A stretch of DNA of 64,000 nt, from positions 1-64,000 of the forward strand of contig NZ_JBHSGU010000029.1 of assembly GCF_042652645.1 (NCBI RefSeq), in the 5' to 3' direction. The number at the start of each line of letters is the position of its first letter. Position 1 is the stretch's first letter. This document shows, piece after piece, positions 33,606 to 42,138 of this stretch. The stretch comes from Glaciecola siphonariae. Its GTDB lineage: Bacteria; Pseudomonadota; Gammaproteobacteria; Enterobacterales; Alteromonadaceae. Both the position numbers and the translations under genes were made by a program. The notes below the pieces were generated by a model. That model saw nothing but the letters and a program-made list of their open reading frames with translations. It was not told the origin of the DNA and did not search any database.

Positions 33606-34265
33606 TTATTTTAAATATCCGTGTTCAGCCAAAAAACTCATGCTGATATCTGAAGCTTGTGGCGTGGCTGCCTTATCGCCTAGCATCAAGCGCTCTAGGT
33701 AACGGGCAATAACATCTACCTCTAAGTTTACTTGGGTACCCACTTTATACCCGCCAATCACGGTTTCTTTTAATGTATGCGGTATTAACCACAGCATGAA
33801 TGACGCACCCTTTACTTCATTAACCGTTAAGCTTACGCCGTCTACTGTAATTGAGCCCTTATGCGCAATGTACTTTGCAAGGTTATCGGGCGCTTTCACC
33901 CATACCTCAACGTAGCGAGTATGTTCACTAATCGACTCTACCGTGCCCACACCATCAACATGCCCAGACACGATGTGTCCGCCAAAACGGCTATCGGTGC
34001 GCATTGCCTTTTCAAGGTTGACTGAACTGCCGCTGCTGTAATGTGCAAAACCGGTATACTTGATTGTCTCAGCAGATACGTCTGCTTTGTAGTAGTCGTC
34101 ACCTTTATCTACCACGGTTAAACAAACGCCGTTGGTAGCAATACTGTCACCCAGGTGCACGTCAGTCATATCTAATTTCCCTGACTGTACTGTAAGGCGA
34201 ATGTCTTGGCCTTGCTGGTCGAGAGATGAAATGATTCCTACTGCTTCGATAATTCCGGTAAACAT
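33606..34265 (-). CDS. ribE: Riboflavin synthase, alpha chain
   Basis: 219 aa. Two tandem lumazine-binding barrels, each starting with a family motif: MFTGIIEAVG at the start and GHIVSGHVDGVGTV near 100. GVSLTVNEV marks the second. It dismutates two lumazines to riboflavin. Lies between ribD and the ribB gene. Confidence 0.95.
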   Translation of the reverse strand: MFTGIIEAVGIISSLDQQGQDIRLTVQSGKLDMTDVHLGDSIATNGVCLTVVDKGDDYYKADVSAETIKYTGFAHYSSGSSVNLEKAMRTDSRFGGHIVSGHVDGVGTVESISEHTRYVEVWVKAPDNLAKYIAHKGSITVDGVSLTVNEVKGASFMLWLIPHTLKETVIGGYKVGTQVNLEVDVIARYLERLMLGDKAATPQASDISMSFLAEHGYLK

Positions 34266-34349
34266 GATGTTCTCACTTTTATTGACGGTTTCTCACCTGC
34301 TAGTGTGTCGCAAGTAAATCGCTTATGCCGCATCGCACGAAACTGAGCT

Positions 34350-35492
34350 TCAACCGCGCTGTTTTAATTGGCAGCGAAGCTTAATATCTGGCCCTATCTG
34401 TTTCAATTCAGATATGGGGGCATTCAAGGCCTGATTCAAATGTGTTTTGGTTTGGGTGCTAACAAGCTCCATTGCATTGCCACCAAGTAACTTAGGCGCC
34501 ATATACAGAACAAGTTCATCTACTAGGTCTGCATCAAGCAAGGCACCCGCTAGCTTCGCACCGGCCTCAACCCATACTCGGTTGATTTGCTCATGACCAA
34601 GGTCATCAAGCATACGTGCCAAATCAACATGTCGCCCATTCTGTTTTCTATCGAGCTGCACTTGGGTAACAAAGTCGTTTGCGATGCTGCTGTCAAACCG
34701 ATGGTTGTAAACCCGCGTGGCTTGGCCGTCTTGTAGCAAGTGAAGATGGTGGTTTAACTGGTTTTGACCGTCAACAATCACGCGCAGAGGCTGTTTGCCC
34801 CGCTTAGCAAATGCCTCTGCATTGCTTGGCGATAACTCGTCGGCGCGCACGTTCAAACGCGGATTGTCTGAAAGCACAGTGCCCGACCCAGATAAAATAG
34901 CGCAAGAGCGCGCGCGCTCTAACTGTACGTCGCGTCTAGCTTGAGGAGAGGTTATCCATTGGCTTTCGCCGTTCGCCAGCGCGGTTTTCCCATCAAGGCT
35001 TGCGGCAAGTTTTAATATTACGTAAGGGCGCTTTGTCAGCATGCGAGTAAAAAACGCAGCGTTGATTGCTTGCGCATGTTTCTCCATAAGGCCGCTTGAA
35101 GTATGGATGCTGGCTTGTTCAAGCATCGCCATGCCCTTCCCTGCGACTAAGGGATTAGGGTCGAGAGTAGCTGCAATCACCTTGACGACGCCCGCATTGA
35201 CCAAAGCTTGAGCGCACGGCCCGGTGCGTCCATGGTGGGCACATGGCTCAAGCGTCACATATGCGGTAGCACCTTTTGCGTGGCTGCCTGCTTGCGCTAA
35301 GGCAATCACTTCGGCGTGTGGCTCACCGGCCCTCACATGAAAACCTTGCCCAACAAGTTTTCCTTGGTCCGAAACTAGCACACACCCCACACTCGGGTTA
35401 GGGCTTACCGATAGTTCACCGCGCTTGGCAAGACTCAGTGCCAAAGCCATGAACTTGGCGTCTTGTTCGCTAAACTGAGCCTGAGCCATCAT
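34350..35492 (-). CDS. ribD: Bifunctional deaminase/reductase RibD
   Basis: 380 aa. The N-terminal cytidine-deaminase-like domain has the zinc motif HAEVIALAQAG and then PCAHHGRTGPCAQAL; the C-terminal reductase domain (about 150-375) has LKLAASLDGKTALANGES and WVEAGAKLAGALL. It converts the GTP cyclohydrolase II product in two steps. Two adjacent ATGs (35492, 35489) are possible starts. The nrdR stop is directly upstream. Confidence 0.95.
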   Translation of the reverse strand: MMAQAQFSEQDAKFMALALSLAKRGELSVSPNPSVGCVLVSDQGKLVGQGFHVRAGEPHAEVIALAQAGSHAKGATAYVTLEPCAHHGRTGPCAQALVNAGVVKVIAATLDPNPLVAGKGMAMLEQASIHTSSGLMEKHAQAINAAFFTRMLTKRPYVILKLAASLDGKTALANGESQWITSPQARRDVQLERARSCAILSGSGTVLSDNPRLNVRADELSPSNAEAFAKRGKQPLRVIVDGQNQLNHHLHLLQDGQATRVYNHRFDSSIANDFVTQVQLDRKQNGRHVDLARMLDDLGHEQINRVWVEAGAKLAGALLDADLVDELVLYMAPKLLGGNAMELVSTQTKTHLNQALNAPISELKQIGPDIKLRCQLKQRG

Positions 35493-35951
35493 TTATTGAG
35501 ATTCACTCGATAATCTGGCGATTTCTTCACCAAATTCTTTGACGTCTTCAAACGAGCGGTAAACCGACGCAAAACGCACGTAAGCCACTTTATCAAGTTT
35601 TTTAAGGGCATCCATAATTAGCTCCCCCACAAACTCGCTTTTAACCTCACGCTCGCCAGTAGCTCGAAGTGACGCTTTAATTTGAAATACGCACTGCTCA
35701 ATTGCCTCTATGCTAACTGGGCGTTTTTCAAGGGCGCGCTGTAGGCCTGACATCAACTTCTCTTCGTTGAAGGGTTCTCGCGTATTATCGCGCTTTACGA
35801 CCCGAGGCATCACTAATTCAGCGGCTTCAAAACTGGTAAATCGCTCACTGCACTCAACGCATTGACGACGCCTACGAACCTGCGCACCATCGGATACTAA
35901 GCGAGAATCAATCACTTTGGTTTCTTGCGCTGAACAAAACGGACAAAACAT
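35493..35951 (-). CDS. nrdR: Ribonucleotide reductase regulator NrdR
   Basis: 152 aa. An N-terminal zinc ribbon (CPFC...CVEC) with RRRRQC is followed by an ATP-cone domain (about 50-140). NrdR represses nrd operons depending on ATP/dATP binding. It is the first gene of the riboflavin run, in the gammaproteobacterial order nrdR-ribD. It is separated from glyA by a terminator, so it needs its own promoter. Confidence 0.96.
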   Translation of the reverse strand: MFCPFCSAQETKVIDSRLVSDGAQVRRRRQCVECSERFTSFEAAELVMPRVVKRDNTREPFNEEKLMSGLQRALEKRPVSIEAIEQCVFQIKASLRATGEREVKSEFVGELIMDALKKLDKVAYVRFASVYRSFEDVKEFGEEIARLSSESQ

Positions 35952-36017
35952 ATCGTTTCCTTATACGCCAACTCTGATAAGCCTAACTCAGGCTAACCAC
36001 AAATACGCACTACCTAG

Positions 36018-36047
36018 AAAATTAAAAAGCCGGACGTATCCGGCTAG
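36018..36047 (-). terminator. Rho-independent terminator of glyA
   Basis: On the minus strand, the stem AGCCGGA/TCCGGCT with a 4-base loop (36028-36045) is followed by TTTTTAATTTT. It lies in the 140-bp gap after glyA and ahead of nrdR. Confidence 0.85.
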
Positions 36048-36091
36048 TATCACTATTAGCCTGAATACGCAGGCAACTAAAAGCGGCTGTT

Positions 36092-37348
36092 TTATCCGTA
36101 AACTGGAAACTTCTCACAAAGTTCAACAACTTCGCCTTTAACCCGCGCAATCACGCTGTCGTCGCCCATATTATCAAGCACGTCACATATCCACGTTGCT
36201 ACTTGCTTCGCTTCAGCCTCCGCAAAGCCGCGGCGCGTTATCGCTGGTGAACCGATGCGCAAACCGCTGGTCACAAAGGGAGAGCGAGGATCGTTTGGTA
36301 CTGAGTTTTTATTGACGGTAATATTAGCGTTGCCTAGGGCAGCGTCAGCATCTTTTCCGGTGATGTCTTTATCAATTAAATCTAGTAAAAACAGGTGATT
36401 ATCTGTGCCATTTGAAACAACTTTAAACCCTCTATCTTGCATCACAGCTACCATCGCCTTCGCGTTTTTCAAGACCTGCTTTTGATACACTTTAAAGTCA
36501 TCAGATAAGGCCTCTTTAAACGCAACTGCTTTAGCTGCAATAACGTGGCAAAGCGGACCGCCTTGATTACCGGGGAATACAGCGCTGTTGAATTTTTTGT
36601 ATAGGGTTTCGTCGCCACAGTTTGACAAAATCAAGCCGCCACGAGGGCCCGCCAGCGTTTTATGAGTCGTTGTTGTCACCACGTGAGCGTGAGGAATGGG
36701 GCTTGGGTACTCGCCTGCCGCTACTAAACCGGCTACATGAGCCATATCCACAAGTAAATACGCGCCAACTTTGTCGGCAATTTCTCTGAATCGTGCCCAA
36801 TCAACAATGCCAGAATAAGCAGAGAATCCGCCAATGATCATTTTAGGTTTGTGCTCAAGCGCTAGCGCTTCAACCTGATCATAGTCAATAACGCCGGTTT
36901 CTGGGTGCAGACCATATTGCACGGCGTTGTAGGTTTTTCCTGAAAAATTAACATGCGCTCCATGGGTTAAATGACCGCCGTGAGCCAGGCTCATTCCTAA
37001 CACGGTATCATTTGCCTCTAAAAGCGCCATGAACACAGCAGTATTGGCCTGAGAGCCAGAGTGCGGTTGTACGTTTGCGTAATCACACGCAAACAACTGT
37101 TTAGCGCGGTCTATCGCAAGTTCTTCAGCAATATCAACATACTCACAGCCACCATAATAGCGTTTGCCCGGATACCCTTCTGCGTATTTATTGGTAAGTT
37201 GCGAACCCTGCGCCTCAAGAACGCGCGGGCTACAATAGTTTTCAGACGCAATCAGCTCAATGTGATGTTCTTGGCGCTGTCTTTCTTTTTCCATGGCATC
37301 GGCCAATTCCGGATCGAACTCGGCGATAGTCATATTGCTGGATAACAT
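36092..37348 (-). CDS. glyA: Serine hydroxymethyltransferase
   Basis: 418 aa from the ATG at 37348, chosen because AAGGAG lies 6 bases upstream and the length matches the family. The PLP-binding lysine lies in VVTTTTHKTLAGPRGG (about residue 230); IELIASENYCSP and YAEGYPGKRYYGG are the N-terminal motifs. It interconverts serine and glycine, loading tetrahydrofolate with one-carbon units. Confidence 0.97.
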   Translation of the reverse strand: MLSSNMTIAEFDPELADAMEKERQRQEHHIELIASENYCSPRVLEAQGSQLTNKYAEGYPGKRYYGGCEYVDIAEELAIDRAKQLFACDYANVQPHSGSQANTAVFMALLEANDTVLGMSLAHGGHLTHGAHVNFSGKTYNAVQYGLHPETGVIDYDQVEALALEHKPKMIIGGFSAYSGIVDWARFREIADKVGAYLLVDMAHVAGLVAAGEYPSPIPHAHVVTTTTHKTLAGPRGGLILSNCGDETLYKKFNSAVFPGNQGGPLCHVIAAKAVAFKEALSDDFKVYQKQVLKNAKAMVAVMQDRGFKVVSNGTDNHLFLLDLIDKDITGKDADAALGNANITVNKNSVPNDPRSPFVTSGLRIGSPAITRRGFAEAEAKQVATWICDVLDNMGDDSVIARVKGEVVELCEKFPVYG

Positions 37349-37666
37349 GTTTTCTCCTTTGTTAAGGCAGGTAGCAGACCTAGTGAGCTGCAAAGGTTAA
37401 TTGAGCGTATTTAATGTAGCTAAAAGCATCATGGTATTAGATGATTGTAGCGGCGCAACATTTTAAACATCAATTTATGTTTGAGCATTGCTCGAAACAA
37501 GCATTTGTGCGCTGTCAAGGCGCTTAAATATTTGACCGACATTTTAGACATTTTGAGCATTTTGTATAGGGCGCAGACAAAATTAGGGCTAAAAAAAGTC
37601 ACAAAATCGGCAAGCAAAAGCAACGCGAACCTCCGGGTGCTTTTTGCTTGTTAATATTGGCTGCTT
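37349..37666. other. glyA / lpxD intergenic region
   Basis: 318 bp. It holds the glyA promoter, which I cannot assign, and likely the end of the lpxD transcript: near 37613-37650, CAAGCAAAAGCA pairs with TGCTTTTTGCTTG with one bulge. Around 37539-37562 there are three short repeats of the type [G]ACATTTT. A 64-codon ORF here has no sign of being a gene. Confidence 0.5.
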
Positions 37667-38686
37667 TTATTTAGATTTCGCCAGACTTTCGAGCGCTTTG
37701 ACACGCTCGTAAAGCTTGTCTATTGTGCGCAATTTCACGGTATTCTTTTGCCACTCTCTTGTGGGCACAGCAGGCAAGCCAGACGAGTAAACGCCTGGTT
37801 CAGTGATGTTTTTTGTTACCATCGAAAACCCAGTTACCTGGACCTTATCGCAGATACTAATATGTCCGTTTACCCCAACACCGCCGGCAATAACGACGTA
37901 CCGTCCGATGGTAACGCTACCCGCGATACCGGTGCTGCCACAAATACAAGTGTGATCGCCTATCACGCAATTGTGGCCGATTTGCACCATGTTATCGATA
38001 ATACAGTTTTTGCCAATGAGCGTATCGTCTAGTGCGCCGCGGTCGATACAGCTGTTGGCGCCGATTTCTGTTCCCTCACCAATACGCACACCGCCGGTTT
38101 GCGGAATTTTAATCCAAACACCTTTATCGTTAGCATAGCCAAAACCATCGGCCCCAATGACCGTGCCGCTGTGTACAGACACACCTTGTTCCAATGTAAC
38201 GCTATGGTAAAGCGTAACGTTCGCTCTTATATGGCAATTGTCGGCAATATCACAGCCATCACCAATAAACACGCCTGCCCCAATCACAACGTTGTTGCCA
38301 ATCTTAACGTCTTTGTTAATCATCGCAGCTGGACCGACCGACACGTTTTTACCCAAGGTGGCGCTTGGGTCGATGCTTGCATCTTTCGAAATTTCTGGCG
38401 TTTGTGACGGCGTGGTATCTAGCAGTTGTGATGCCAAAGCAAAGCCAACGTAAGGGTTAGTATGCACAATTGCATTGCCCATAAACGCCGCGGCCTGATC
38501 TTCACTTAAAATAACACCGCCGGCCTGCGTTACTTTTAAATCATTGGTGTATTTGCTATTGGATAAAAACGACAACTGATGCTCTTTTGCGCCGGCTAAG
38601 GTTGCCATTGCGGTAATTTGATGTTCCTTGTTGCCTCTAACCACGCCGCCAATATGGTCAGCAATGGCTTGTAACGAATAGCTCAT
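37667..38686 (-). CDS. lpxD: UDP-3-O-(3-hydroxyacyl)glucosamine N-acyltransferase
   Basis: 339 aa. An N-terminal uridine-binding domain is followed by hexapeptide repeats forming a left-handed beta-helix (about 100-300) and a C-terminal helix. GTVIGADGFGYANDKGVWIK and GRYVVIAGGVGVNGH match LpxD. It adds the second acyl chain in lipid A synthesis. The usual partners (bamA, skp, fabZ, lpxA) are absent, so it stands alone here. Confidence 0.93.
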   Translation of the reverse strand: MSYSLQAIADHIGGVVRGNKEHQITAMATLAGAKEHQLSFLSNSKYTNDLKVTQAGGVILSEDQAAAFMGNAIVHTNPYVGFALASQLLDTTPSQTPEISKDASIDPSATLGKNVSVGPAAMINKDVKIGNNVVIGAGVFIGDGCDIADNCHIRANVTLYHSVTLEQGVSVHSGTVIGADGFGYANDKGVWIKIPQTGGVRIGEGTEIGANSCIDRGALDDTLIGKNCIIDNMVQIGHNCVIGDHTCICGSTGIAGSVTIGRYVVIAGGVGVNGHISICDKVQVTGFSMVTKNITEPGVYSSGLPAVPTREWQKNTVKLRTIDKLYERVKALESLAKSK

Positions 38687-38955
38687 AGGGCATATTTCCT
38701 AAATCGAATAAAAACGTCTGCATGCACGAGTAGATGCTCTTTTGCAGATTCAAAAACGGGCAAATATAAATCCATCTCCGCGGTGCGACAAAAACCACAC
38801 GCATGCGCGCTTAGTGTTAAAGTGAATACTACGCTTGGTATTGCCAAAGTTTAGCATAATTTTAATTAAGCGGAACTTGACAGATAGAGGTGTAAACACC
38901 TGCACATCTCTATTACAATATCGCTATTAATTGACATTTAAAACTAGAGAGCACC
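38687..38955. other. lpxD / ettA divergent intergenic region
   Basis: 269 bp with promoters for both genes, not clearly assignable. At 38877-38882 there is a TTGACA, and at 38888-38901 the perfect inverted repeat AGGTGT-AA-ACACCT, a possible operator ahead of ettA. No ORF or RNA gene. Confidence 0.45.
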
Positions 38956-40620
38956 ATGGCGCAATTTGTTTATAGTATGCATCGTGTGGGTAAGGTCGTT
39001 CCGCCTAATCGCCACATTCTCAAAAATATTTCACTTAGCTTTTTCCCAGGCGCAAAGATTGGCGTGTTAGGCCTAAATGGCGCGGGTAAATCGACTCTGC
39101 TTAAAATAATGGCCGGCATCGATACCGACATTGAAGGTGAAGCGCGCCCACAACCCGGCCTTAAAATCGGCTATCTAGCGCAGGAGCCAAAACTCAATGA
39201 GAGTAAAACTGTTAGAGGCAATATTGAAGAGGCGGTAGAAGATGTTGTTCATGCCCTCAAGCGACTCGACGAGGTATATGCTGAATACGCCGAAGAAGGG
39301 GCCGACTTCGACGCATTGGCAAAAGAGCAAGGCGAACTAGAAGCGATTATTCAAAGCAAAGATGGACACAACTTAGACAACGCATTGGAGCGCGCGGCAG
39401 ATGCGCTTCGCCTACCACCATGGGATGCTGATGTGACTAAGCTATCTGGTGGTGAACAGCGCCGCGTTGCTCTTTGCAAACTGCTGCTTGAAAAACCAGA
39501 AATGCTTTTACTCGACGAACCCACTAACCACCTAGACGCAGAGTCCGTTGCTTGGTTAGAGCGCTTTTTACATGACTACGAGGGCACAGTTGTTGCGATT
39601 ACCCACGATCGTTATTTCTTAGATAACGTTGCGGGCTGGATTTTAGAGCTAGACCGAGGCGAAGGCATCCCTTGGGAAGGCAATTACTCAAGCTGGTTAG
39701 AACAGAAAGACGCGCGTTTAGCACAAGAAGAACGCGCGGAAAACGCTCGCCAAAAATCTATCAAACAAGAACTTGAATGGGTGCGCAGTAACCCTAAAGG
39801 TCGTCAAGCGAAAAGCAAGGCGCGGATGGCGAAGTTTGAAGAACTTAACACCAACGATTACCAAAAGCGTAACGAAACCAACGAGCTGTTCATTCCCCCC
39901 GGTGAGCGATTGGGCGACAAAGTCATTGAAGTCAGTAATTTGAAAAAGTCTTATGGCGACAGATTGTTAATCGACGACCTGAGCTTTAAAGTGCCCAAAG
40001 GCGCTATTGTTGGGATTATAGGGCCAAACGGTGCAGGTAAGTCTACTCTGTTTAAAATGCTTACCGGCGCAGAACAAGCCGACTCAGGTAAAATCGACAT
40101 TGGCGAGACGGTTCAGATTGCCAGCGTAGACCAGTTCAGAAACAACATGAACGAAACCGGTACGGTGTTCCAAGAGCTGTCTGAAGGCCAAGACATTATT
40201 AAAATTGGTACCTTCGAGATAAACAGCCGAGCATACTGCTCACGCTTTAATTTTAAAGGCACCGACCAGCAAAAGTTTGTGAAAGATTTGTCAGGGGGTG
40301 AACGTAATCGCCTGCACTTGGCAAAGCTTCTGAAGGCCGGTGGCAACACCCTGCTGCTCGATGAGCCCACCAACGATTTGGATGTTGAAACCTTACGTGC
40401 ATTAGAAAACGCCATATTGGAGTTTCCCGGTTGCGTAATGGTTATTTCGCACGACAGATGGTTTTTAGACAGAGTCGCCACCCACATCATGGATTACCGT
40501 GATGAAGGTAAAATTAATTTTTACGAGGGGAACTACACTGAATATGCGGCTTGGCTGAAAGACACCTACGGACAAGACGTGGTGGAACCGCATCGGCTTA
40601 AATACAAAAAAATGAGCTAG
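38956..40620 (+). CDS. ettA: Energy-dependent translational throttle protein EttA
   Basis: 554 aa ABC-F protein with two nucleotide-binding domains: Walker A GLNGAGKST and GPNGAGKST, signatures LSGGEQRRVALCKLL and LSGGERNRLHLAKLL, and Walker B MLLLDEPTNHLDAES / TLLLDEPTNDLDVET. The charged linker (about 240-310) and the arm inserted in the first domain are typical. It binds the ribosome E site and gates the first elongation steps according to ATP/ADP. No membrane segment. Confidence 0.96.
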   Translation: MAQFVYSMHRVGKVVPPNRHILKNISLSFFPGAKIGVLGLNGAGKSTLLKIMAGIDTDIEGEARPQPGLKIGYLAQEPKLNESKTVRGNIEEAVEDVVHALKRLDEVYAEYAEEGADFDALAKEQGELEAIIQSKDGHNLDNALERAADALRLPPWDADVTKLSGGEQRRVALCKLLLEKPEMLLLDEPTNHLDAESVAWLERFLHDYEGTVVAITHDRYFLDNVAGWILELDRGEGIPWEGNYSSWLEQKDARLAQEERAENARQKSIKQELEWVRSNPKGRQAKSKARMAKFEELNTNDYQKRNETNELFIPPGERLGDKVIEVSNLKKSYGDRLLIDDLSFKVPKGAIVGIIGPNGAGKSTLFKMLTGAEQADSGKIDIGETVQIASVDQFRNNMNETGTVFQELSEGQDIIKIGTFEINSRAYCSRFNFKGTDQQKFVKDLSGGERNRLHLAKLLKAGGNTLLLDEPTNDLDVETLRALENAILEFPGCVMVISHDRWFLDRVATHIMDYRDEGKINFYEGNYTEYAAWLKDTYGQDVVEPHRLKYKKMS

Positions 40621-40645
40621 TGTCAGGGGCATGCATGATACGCCC

Positions 40646-42010
40646 CTATAGCGCTTCTAATGCCTCCGACAACCTAGAGCAGGCGATAATTTCGATACCT
40701 TCAATCGCCTGCTTAGGTTTATTTGCCTTCGGCACAATCGCTTTTGTAAAACCATGCTTGGCCGCTTCGGTTAATCGGTCTGTACCGTTTGGCACCGGCC
40801 TGATCTCACCTGACAAACCAACCTCACCAAAGGCAATCAGCCCCTGCGGAAGGACTTTGCTTCTAAAGCTCGACAGCATAGCAAGCAGCACCGCTAAGTC
40901 AGCGCTGGTTTCTGTTACCTTTACGCCACCCACTACGTTAACAAACACGTCTTGGTCGTGCATTTGTATATTGCCGTGGCGATGCATGATAGCCAACAGC
41001 ATTGCCAATCTATTTTGGTCAAGGCCCACAGCGACTCTTCTTGGGTTTGAAATTTGGCTGTAATCTACCAAGGCTTGAATCTCAACGAGCAAGGGGCGTG
41101 TGCCCTCCCATACCGACATCACAATACTGCCGGCAGACTGCTCTTGCTGACGGTTTAAAAAAATAGCCGAAGGGTTGGAGACTTCTTTCATGCCTTTTTC
41201 GGTCATGCCAAACACACCCAGCTCATTAATAGCGCCAAAGCGGTTTTTGGTTCCGCGCAGTGTCCTAAAGCGGCCATCTGATTCACCCTCCAGCATCATT
41301 GAGCAATCAATGCAGTGCTCAAGCACCTTCGGACCCGCTAAACTGCCGTCTTTTGTGACGTGGCCAACAATAAACATGGCAATATGGTGCTGTTTGGCAA
41401 AGCGAGTCAACGCCGCTGCGCTTTCTCGCACCTGCGATACCCCACCTGGCGCAGACGGTATGTCAGCCATGTGCATCACTTGAATTGAATCAATCACCAT
41501 GACATTAGGCTTGTGCTGCATTGCAAGATGGCAAATCGTCTCTACGTTAGTTTCAGCCAGCATTTTTAATTTGTCGTCTGGCAACTGCAAACGCTTTGCT
41601 CGCATGGCAACTTGCTGCAAGGATTCCTCACCAGTCACGTAGAGCGCACTGCCGTTTTGTGCCAAAAAGCACATAACTTGCAGTAAAAGCGTACTTTTTC
41701 CGGCGCCGGGAGAACCACCGATGAGCACAGCAGAGCCCGGCACGATGCCGCCACCTAAGACTCTATCGAGCTCCTTAAATCCTGAAGAGAAACGCGGCAG
41801 CGCAGTCAAATCGATGTCTTTTAAGGTTTCTACCTTGGCGCTGGAACTGCCCGCAAACCCACTCCTAGCCTGCGCCGCGGCGGATGCTGCGCTTTGTAGC
41901 ACTACCTCTGCTAGCGTATTCCACGCTCCGCAGTCGCGACACTGCCCTTGCCATCTGGTGTGTTCACTGCCGCAGTCTGAGCAGACAAAGGCTGTTTTCT
42001 TTTTCGCCAT
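40646..42010 (-). CDS. radA: DNA repair and branch-migration protein RadA
   Basis: 454 aa. N-terminal zinc finger (CSDCGSEHTRWQGQCRDCG), RecA-like core with Walker A GGSPGAGKST near 95, the RadA-specific KNRFG, and a C-terminal Lon-like domain (about 280-450). It drives branch migration of recombination intermediates. It converges on ettA with only 25 bp between, and is divergent from the PilZ gene. Confidence 0.96.
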   Translation of the reverse strand: MAKKKTAFVCSDCGSEHTRWQGQCRDCGAWNTLAEVVLQSAASAAAQARSGFAGSSSAKVETLKDIDLTALPRFSSGFKELDRVLGGGIVPGSAVLIGGSPGAGKSTLLLQVMCFLAQNGSALYVTGEESLQQVAMRAKRLQLPDDKLKMLAETNVETICHLAMQHKPNVMVIDSIQVMHMADIPSAPGGVSQVRESAAALTRFAKQHHIAMFIVGHVTKDGSLAGPKVLEHCIDCSMMLEGESDGRFRTLRGTKNRFGAINELGVFGMTEKGMKEVSNPSAIFLNRQQEQSAGSIVMSVWEGTRPLLVEIQALVDYSQISNPRRVAVGLDQNRLAMLLAIMHRHGNIQMHDQDVFVNVVGGVKVTETSADLAVLLAMLSSFRSKVLPQGLIAFGEVGLSGEIRPVPNGTDRLTEAAKHGFTKAIVPKANKPKQAIEGIEIIACSRLSEALEAL

Positions 42011-42138
42011 AAGCGCTTTCCTTCGCTTTGTAATGATTGATTATTTAAGGAAAAAACCTTGGATGTGTTTAGTTTTCTATCGCTTTTCCGATATTGTAAG
42101 TAATATAACATTTCTTTTTATGAGCGTTCATACTATCG

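Noticed and set aside
37429..37623. 64-codon ORF between glyA and lpxD
   Set aside because: AT-rich, no ribosome site, and covers the short repeat region; no sign of coding selection.
42102..42114. AATATAACATTTC, identical to one half of the Zur box, ahead of the PilZ gene
   Set aside because: The other half does not match at all; Zur sites are palindromic, so this is probably chance in AT-rich DNA.
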